This document shows, in pieces, positions 56,938 through 64,000 of a stretch of DNA of 64,000 bases. This DNA comes from Elasticomyces elasticus (Eukaryota; Ascomycota; Dothideomycetes; Mycosphaerellales; Teratosphaeriaceae). The notes below the pieces were generated by a model. It saw only the letters and a program-made list of their open reading frames with translations. It made no database searches and was not told the DNA's origin. The stretch lies in NCBI GenBank assembly GCA_035926095.1, contig JAVRQT010000009.1, forward strand, positions 1,266,668-1,330,667, read 5' to 3'. Numbering within the stretch: position 1 is the first letter of the stretch; each line of letters opens with the position of its first letter. A program made the position numbers and the translations under genes.

Positions 56938-58787
56938 TCATTCTATCGTGAAGCCCTTCCATCCGCTCTCCGCCACCTCGCGCAGCTTTTTACGGTAATC
57001 GGCGAGACCGCCGAAGTAGAACATGACAGTCTGCTTCTTTCCGGGAACATTGGCCTGTGATTGAAAACGTTAGCCAAGCCCTCTTGTACCAATTCGTTGC
57101 AGATACATACTCCGAAAATCCACGAAGCCGTCTTCCTGAACAGACTTTGTTGACTGACTCGGTCGCACTCATCAGTCCACTCCTGCTCAGCCGTAGATGT
57201 TGCCTCGATTGTCGGATTGTGCTTCTCCGAGACCCTGGTCTTCTCCGCTGCTTCGACTACTTCTGTTATGGTCTCCACGTGCGTCTCTATCGCTGGAGGA
57301 ATGTTGCAGAACGGCCCGTTCGGCCCCAGGATCATAAACATGTTTGGAAACCCGGTGATTGTTAATCCCAAATATGAAGTTGGCCCTGTAGGTTCCCAGT
57401 GTTCCTTCAGCGACACACCGTTCCGACCTTTGATGGCAATGCGAGTATAGTTGCCGTCTACCGCATCAAATCCGGTCGCGAAGATGATCATGTCGAGCTC
57501 ATGCTCAACACCGTCCGACGTGCGTATGCCCTTCGCCGTGATTTGGTCAATGGGTGTCTCATGCAAGCTCACGACTTCTACGTTCGGCCGGTTGAACTGC
57601 TCGTAGTATCCAGCATCACACAATGGCCTTCGAGCATACAGCTGGGTGGGCATCAGTTTGCGTGCCTTGACTGGGTCCTTGACCTTCGCACGGATCTTTG
57701 CCTTGATGAACTCGGCAGCCTCCTCGTTCGCAGCCTCGTCGGTCGAGACGTCAGAGAAGGACTCAAACATGAAGCGGAAGCCGCCTCCTTTCTTCCAAGC
57801 AGTCTCGAAGAGCTCGTTGCGAGTCTCTGCATCTACGCTCATTGTTGGTCTGTCCTCGTTCTCCTTGAAGCCGAAGGCGGTCTTGCTCTCATCCTTGGCT
57901 TGCCGCCAGATCTCCTCGTAATTGGCGTTGACCCAATCACGATATCCAGCATCAACAGCTCGTTGACCGCTGGGCACACTGTACTGTGGGTTGCGCTGGA
58001 AACTGATGAGATGATCTACATCCTTTGAGATCTCGGTGATCACCTGCACTCCTGTGCTGCCATTGCCGATTACGCCCACTCTCTTGCCCTTCACGGACAC
58101 CCCAACAGGCCATGCTCCAGTGTGGTACTTCTCGCCCTCAAAGCTGTTGATGCCTTTTATATCGGGAAAGTTTTGCTTTGACAGCAAGCCCAAAGCTGTG
58201 ACTAGATACCTTGCCCGGAACTCGACACCAGTAGATGTCTTCACAGCCCACACTCTTGCCTCATCGTCCCAAGTCGCATCCGTGAGCGTCGTTTCGAATA
58301 GAATGTGTCTGCGAAGATCGTGGCGCTTGACAACGTGCTTTAAGTACCTGAGAACCTCTGCTTGATAGACGTAGTGCTTGTCCCATGGGTAGGTTTTCAA
58401 ATCTTCCACATCGAAGCTAAAGCGGTACAGGTAGGCTTCGGTACTAGATGACATGAGCCTATGCAGGACAGTGTAGGGTGTAAAACACTCACTCGCTCAT
58501 CGCTCCTGGATATTGGTTCCAGAACTGTCGAGGTCAGCCACGATCAACACAAAATGCCAGAAGGATATGCTGCTCACCCATGTGCCTCCAACATCTGCTG
58601 CAGTATCGATGGCCTTGACGCTCAGGCCCAAATCTCGAAACTTCTTGAGTTGATATATGCCACCGAAGCCGGCTCCAATGACGAGCGCATCGATGTCTGT
58701 CGTGTGATACCCATTGGCGCCGTTTGTATGGTGGCCATTAGTGCCATTGATTTTGGCCGTGCCATTCACGCCGTTGGTCTGGGCCAT
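56938..58787 (-). CDS. Baeyer-Villiger flavin monooxygenase (563 aa)
   Basis: Exons 58787-58578, 58524-58493 (32 nt), 58443-57111 and 57054-56938, with introns of 53, 49 and 56 bp. A Gly/Asn-rich N-terminus (NGVNGTAKINGTNG) precedes the FAD Rossmann motif VIGAGFGGIYQLKKF. FWNQYPGAMSDTEAYLYRF follows, and the NADPH motif is GVIGNGSTGVQVI. The Baeyer-Villiger fingerprint FxGxxxHxxxWP is intact as FEGEKYHTGAWP. ATGFDAVDGNY closes the FAD site. It inserts oxygen next to a ketone carbonyl to give an ester or lactone, using NADPH and O2. Soluble. With the nearby dehydrogenase and hydrolase it could form a ketone-cleaving route. Confidence 0.92.
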
Positions 58788-59343
58788 GTTGACTTGCGTT
58801 TGCAGCGGGTGTTAGGGGTATTGGACGTTGTGTACAGATGAGTAGCAAGCTGTGAAGCGATTGAGAAGAAAGCGAAGAGGATCGGGGTTGAACTACGCTG
58901 GCGAGCATCGAGCTTCTGTTGACGTCCGGCGTTGCAGTGCTGCGGCACGCGTTCGATCGCGCTTCCCACCATGGCATTGTCATCAGTCTCGCGCACAAGG
59001 TAAGCCGGTCTCTCATCCATATAGCCGCCCCGGCCAAGATGTACCCCAACTTGGGTCTCCACACTGGAGTGCATACAGCCGATCTGAACACGCACGCGAG
59101 GTGACGAGTGAGGCTAATCACGAGGACCTGCGTGGAGAGTTGCGCAGCGGATGATTATGCGCTGAGTATACTTCGATGTACACCTAGGACCGCCGCTCTC
59201 TTGGCCGAGGTAGTAATAGCGTTTGATGGTTCATCATGGTCTGGCTTCTTCTACCGTGTGAGTAACCCTTACGATGCCTCCCTTCTTGCTAGCCGGAGGC
59301 CGCTCTGCAACGCTCCTCACTCTTGCGTGCAAAGTATCAGCAC
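58788..59343. other. Intergenic, promoter of the monooxygenase
   Basis: About 550 bp upstream of the monooxygenase and downstream of the Cys-rich gene. No gene is supported. Confidence 0.5.
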
Positions 59344-59889
59344 TTAACATGGGGCAGATGTGCAGGCGCAATTGATGCCGCCGGGAGCTTGGCACCGAGG
59401 GCAACAGCAACAACCCGCTCCGCACTGTGTACCCGTCTCACCTGCACAACATTGCGTACTGCCTGCATCACATATTCCGTTGTTGGCCGAATTGCAGTTT
59501 GCACACCGCTGAGTGAGCGGGTCACAAATTACGTATCTCAGTTCTGCGCATGTAGCGGCGACTGCCACAGCTGAAAGACCTCCCGCCGCCTTTGCACAGA
59601 AGGCGCCGCATGTTACTGCTGCCGGACCTAATAAGGGAGCGCACGCTGATGTGCATGTAGTGACAGCCAACACCTGCACCCCAGCATTGACGACTGCAGC
59701 CAACGCCGCACACACTGCCGTTGTTATTGTGGTCGCTTGTGCACCACAGTACGCTTGTTGGTCTCGACAATCCTGGCATGTCTCGAAGCACGTTGCGGTC
59801 CGGGCGCAGGTGCTTTGCTGCCTTCGTATCAACTTGATAAGATCCGACGACGACTTCATTTGACCTAGCACTGGTGCAGCGGGGGTCAT
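59344..59889 (-). CDS. Cys-rich protein, 5' end uncertain (at least 181 aa)
   Basis: The frame has well over twenty Cys and is Ala/Thr-rich: STCARTATCFETCQDCRDQQ, a hydrophobic middle (TTAVCAALAAVVNAGVQVLA) and a Cys-dense end (QCCAGETGTQCGAGCCCCPR). The ATG at 59889 gives no signal peptide. The frame stays open upstream (about 59940, ...KRVGEDYDLTQSILEG) with a possible KR processing site, so the true 5' exon may lie further left or may have been lost at the repeat border about 60 bp away. Resembles small secreted Cys-rich fungal proteins or membrane-linked PLAC8-like proteins in composition only. No family assigned. Confidence 0.5.
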   Translation of the reverse strand: MTPAAPVLGQMKSSSDLIKLIRRQQSTCARTATCFETCQDCRDQQAYCGAQATTITTAVCAALAAVVNAGVQVLAVTTCTSACAPLLGPAAVTCGAFCAKAAGGLSAVAVAATCAELRYVICDPLTQRCANCNSANNGICDAGSTQCCAGETGTQCGAGCCCCPRCQAPGGINCACTSAPC

Positions 59890-59958
59890 CCTATAATACT
59901 CGATGCCTTCCAGTATGCTTTGCGTGAGGTCGTAGTCTTCTCCAACACGTTTCGCATG

Positions 59959-60702
59959 CCTTCTTACTATAACGATCGATCGGAATCGAGCCTTAGTACC
60001 GATCCGGGAAATCTTTACGGATTTCTTTCTCGTCGACCGTATCCTTAATCGTAAAACGGAAGAAGGGAGGTTATTTAGACGAGGCGTAAGAATCTCGAGA
60101 AAGGTCGTAATCGATCTCTCTTAATAATCGAACTTTTCGAGTCGGATTCCGGCCGAGCCGGTATCTAGCCTAGATTCCGATCGTTCTAGAATACTAAGCT
60201 AAGAAAATTCGAGGATTTATTTCTCGTTAATCTCGCCTTAGATCGCTAGATAGAGATAGAGAGGTTACTTAGATAAGGCGTAGGACTCTTAAGAAAGGTT
60301 AAGATTAACTCTCTCTAGATATCTAGACTTCTTAAGTTAGATTCCGATCGAGCCGGTATCTAGCCTAGATTCCGATCGTTTTAGAATTTTCTCTTCTAAG
60401 TCTAATTAATTCGATACTAAGATAGAAGTATATCTATAGAAGATAAGAGCGTTAAAGGAAAGCGATAGAGATAGGAGTAATAAAGAGAGAGAGAAAGAGA
60501 GAACGAAGGCGAAGAGGGAACTATTATCGAGGTCTTAGATATAGGTTAGTATTTAGCCTAGATTCTTATAACCTTTAAAGCTTCTCGGAAGCTTTCCTAA
60601 GTAGATCTTTCCTAGCTAAAGGTTAGGAGGCCTCGAGTAGGCTAATCGAGTCTTAAGGGAGTCTAGTATAAGTAGAATACCTAGAAGAATTACCCTATCC
60701 TA
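59959..60702. repeat. RIP-saturated repeat tract with 195-bp internal tandem copies
   Basis: From about 59959 to 60702 I find no CpA and no TpG on the given strand, while TpA and CpG are common. That is the mark of RIP driven to completion. Inside are tandem units about 195 bp apart: the 32-bp block starting CGAGCCGGTATCTAGCC is identical at 60154 and 60349, with a decayed third copy near 60545. Not coding. Confidence 0.85.
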
Positions 60703-63700
60703 GATGTCCTATTGCATACAGCCCCCGATGTTTTAGAAGCTCTATATAGTATGTATTACGTCCGCGTACAGATCTGATTATATAGGCTCAATGTTTGATA
60801 GCTCGATATTTGACTTAGGGTAGAGCGATTGCGCCCGTTATAGGCCTTACGGCGCCTATTCCTTCACACAAATTCAACGCCCGATTACGCCCTTTCTAGC
60901 TATCCACTTAGTACGCGGAAAGACGAGGTATTGCGGCCGTGTCGTCGTCGTTACTGCGGCGTCACCTAAAATACGACGTTCCAGCTACGGATACACCCGA
61001 TTGGCCGACACACCACACATTGCACCCGACTAGAGTTCAATGTTAATAAGGCCGCCCTAAAGGCGACGTACACATTACGCTGCTTTAGACATTGCTGCCG
61101 AATATAGAAGGGCAACTGCGCGTATAATAGACACGGCTTCTACGCCTTACAATCGAATGTCTCGGCACGTTAAGTACAGCTAGTAGAAGTCTATAATCTA
61201 TAGCCTCAATATCAAATCCCCAGCGTAATTTCTAGCTACGTAAAAGCTAATATACACCCTACCTGTTTTTATGTCGACTCGTTCGAGGAGTCTAGTATCT
61301 ATAGCCTCTTCCTCTTCAATAGCCGGGCCGGCTACGAGTCCTCCGTTAGTTGACTTAAGAGAACATCCTTATCGCTGTCGAAGCGATACCTATCGACGGT
61401 AAGGAGTTCCCGCACGCACGGAATGAGAATTTCCTCTAAAGCCTCGAAGGCGCGGAGTGTGACTAGGCGGTAGCTGCGACATAGCGCATGTCCACCTTCC
61501 ACGCCCTAGTCGAGTGGTAGGAGGTCCTTATACGTCTCGACTAATTAGTGAATAACCCGAGCGACCGTATAACCGTTATAGGTTGGCGTTGTCGAGGCCG
61601 TAGAGGTTTGCGCGGGTATCGGCTTCCGAATTAGCACATTCTTTGCACCTCTTCGCACTATTGTCGTACCGTCCGCTACTCGACGCTAGCTATCCTCCGT
61701 CTCACTGTTTTCTGAAACCGCGTAGTTTAGTGAAGCCTCTCGCACTCGTTGCCCTAATCGCTTCGCTACCGCCACCGGTAACGTACGACCTCCCTTCTCG
61801 ATAGGAGGCCCTCGAGGTGCGACGTGCTAGACTCGAAAGTAATCGCCTCCAATCGCCTTCAGTTTCGAGTATATATTACCCCGACCACCTCCTCGGATAG
61901 ACCGACGCATATCGTCTAGGATTACGTTTCGCGTCCGTGGATGTCGGATCTTCTCGCGCTGTCGAACGTCCTCGTCTATACGGCGCTCTATCGACTGCCT
62001 CCACTATATTACCGCGTTATCGAAGCCACACGATTGGCTAGCCTTCACGATAGTATCTAGGAGCTGGAGGGAGTATTGCTAGGGCGCAAGCCATTCCGGA
62101 CTGCGAAGGTCGTCGGGAAGCCTATCGAACTAGTCCCGGCCCTATCTCTCCTTAATAGCCTTCAAGCTCTTGTGCCTTACAAGGTCGGAAGATATACTAA
62201 TCACGATCGCAGCCTTAACGTACGCGGCATTGCCGAGCGTGTTTAGGAAGGCCTCTACCGAAGTCACGGTCCTATCCGGGTGTCCTCGCTAGAGCTCGTA
62301 GTGCTAGACGTAACGGAAGACGAGCGCGGAGGTCACCGCTACGCCCTCTAGACTGTCACTAAGGTCCTCGAGGATCTTCTATACAGCCGCGTACGGATAA
62401 GCTTATAGATTGGTTAGGCAGTCGAGGATAGAGGACTTTAGCTATAAAGGAGTGAAAGTCTATTGAAGGCGAGTCACAACGCGGTCGATAGGGATATAAT
62501 CTAGCTAAGTCCGGACATCTACCGCATCTAACTGAGGAGCTTCCTACTAGGTAGTCTAGGAGGGAGCAAGTATAACATCTATCGTATAGACCGGGTTTAT
62601 TGTTCCCCGTTAACCGTCGTAAGAAGAACGTGTAGCGGTACAGTCCTACTAAGGCCGCTTAGACAGTCTTAGCTAGGCTCGGGATAGCCCGCTCACTTTG
62701 TATAAAGAGTCTAGGCTACACCCTCGGTGTATAGCCTACTATACAACAGTACTAGTTTCAGACTGACAACGGAACACATAAGCCCGTTAGGCTTTTCAAT
62801 CGATATTTCTAGATAGGACTAGTGTAAATAGATGATTTTTCTTGTATTGCGAGCGTAGAGACGAGGTGGATCTAAAGACGTACTTATCTTATCCGTACGC
62901 CAAACGACCGCAGTATAGCAACAGCTAATCTATAAGGGAGGTCGTCCTAGTTTCTTATCGAACAGACTATAAATTGGGTAGATCTATACACCGCTGACAT
63001 AAACAATTCTAGCAACCAGAATTGATAACATAAGCACGGTAAGAAACCTCTTCCTATCTTGAATCTACAGCTCCGCCGCGCTATTGAAGGGACGGTAAGT
63101 AAAGGGGAGGTACGGTATATTTATAGCTATACATCACTATCGCTACGTTAAATCGCAGTATAAGGATTGAATAAAACGAGGTGGGCGCTACCCCCGCGAT
63201 CGTCGGCAAGGATGAGACTTTAGGGGCGGTACTAAGCATCCCTTTCTACCGCACATAACCTACCCACGGTATAGTATACTACCTACATTGCACCTACGTA
63301 CACATGCACGACCGTTAGTATAGTCGACGCTAGCGATTTGTTCGATTATATAGTAGAGTAGTATATCGTAGTGTGTAAGGAATGTCGGTATACAGTATAG
63401 CTAGATCATGTCCGCAGTTATTTAGTAGGCCAGCAACATCGCATCCCCGTTAAGGAAGCCGAGAAGGTCGCCGATAAGATCGCAGAATGGCCGGGAGTCG
63501 TATATAGCCGTATCGATTTTGAAGTGCCACGTATAGTTCCGCAGCCTATTACACAAATTCCGCTACACGACGATAGCTTGAAGTGTATTCGAGACCCCGG
63601 ACAGTGTTCGTACATATGCCGCAACCGGAAAGCTATCCAAAATCATTAGCGATCGCACTACTAGTAGCTCGTATAGAACGGAAGAGGTGGTTCCGGTTAG

Positions 63701-64000
63701 GCGCGAAAGAAGGCCGTAGAAAGACGATTCCAAACTGGCGCTAGGAAGGTCGAATACTAACGATTGTTCGTGTAGGGTCCGTATTCGCAGTATTTCGAGG
63801 TACGCTATAGCGCCGAAGTACCCGCCGAATAGGCCCGGGCACACACTAAGCAAGGAGCTATGTAGCGTATATAGATACGAGCTAACGAGTACGCCGATGC
63901 TAGCGAGAAGCGTAAACAGGATACTATCTAGCCCGGTGATACTACCGAGACCACGCCGTGGATCCGTCGGACGGGATAGGATCGGTATCTAGCGGGATGC
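60703..64000. mobile_element. Degenerate transposon-derived region, no intact gene
   Basis: About 3.3 kb rich in CTAG/TATA-type words with stops in all frames and only short open frames (the longest about 96 codons near 63853-63563). CpA and TpG reappear at about 60703 but remain scarce, so RIP seems milder or older here. A Cys-containing frame near 61060-61160 might be a decayed zinc-knuckle, which is only a guess. No terminal repeats were found within the window; the element may continue past the end. Confidence 0.5.

Overview
The window looks like nuclear DNA of a filamentous ascomycete, most likely a dothideomycete-like mould. Genes carry many short introns (about 47-69 bp) with GTANGT donors, CTNA branch points and YAG acceptors. 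Families typical of such fungi are present (Zn2Cys6 regulators, RTA1, MFS sugar transporter, Baeyer-Villiger monooxygenase), and one tract has the dinucleotide signature of repeat-induced point mutation (RIP). No species is claimed.

Layout. 0-4.3 kb: the 3' end of a Thr-rich gene (+) faces a secreted ice-binding-domain protein (-) whose 216-bp coding repeats contain a 584-N assembly gap. 4.3-10.4 kb: gene-poor, with a 334-bp MITE-like element. 10.4-26.6 kb: five same-strand copies of a family I do not recognise, each with a variable low-complexity N-terminus and a conserved helical C-terminal region. Copies 3-5 were duplicated with their promoters, and copy 2 looks broken. 27.9-37.1 kb: an OM14-like membrane protein, an amidohydrolase, a secreted yellow/MRJP-like protein, and a Zn2Cys6 regulator divergent from an RTA1-like membrane protein. 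37.5-38.1 kb: a hAT-like element sits inside the first exon of a small gene. 38.8-42.4 kb: an unusual array of about 16 copies of a short motif. 42.5-43.7 kb: a UCH37-like deubiquitinase.

44.6-58.8 kb holds a peroxisomal-type acyl-CoA ligase, a secreted alpha/beta hydrolase, a Zn2Cys6 regulator divergent from an NAD(P)-binding reductase, a zinc alcohol dehydrogenase, an MFS transporter and a Baeyer-Villiger monooxygenase. By family roles this could be a catabolic set: uptake, alcohol to ketone, ketone to lactone or ester, hydrolysis, CoA activation. That pathway is inference. 59.3-59.9 kb: a Cys-rich protein gene ends against a repeat border. From about 59.96 kb the DNA is repeat-derived: a roughly 740-bp tract has no CpA or TpG at all, followed by a degenerate, gene-free region to the end.

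Gene models were built by hand from splice signals and reading-frame agreement. Function calls rest on recognised motifs, without database searches.
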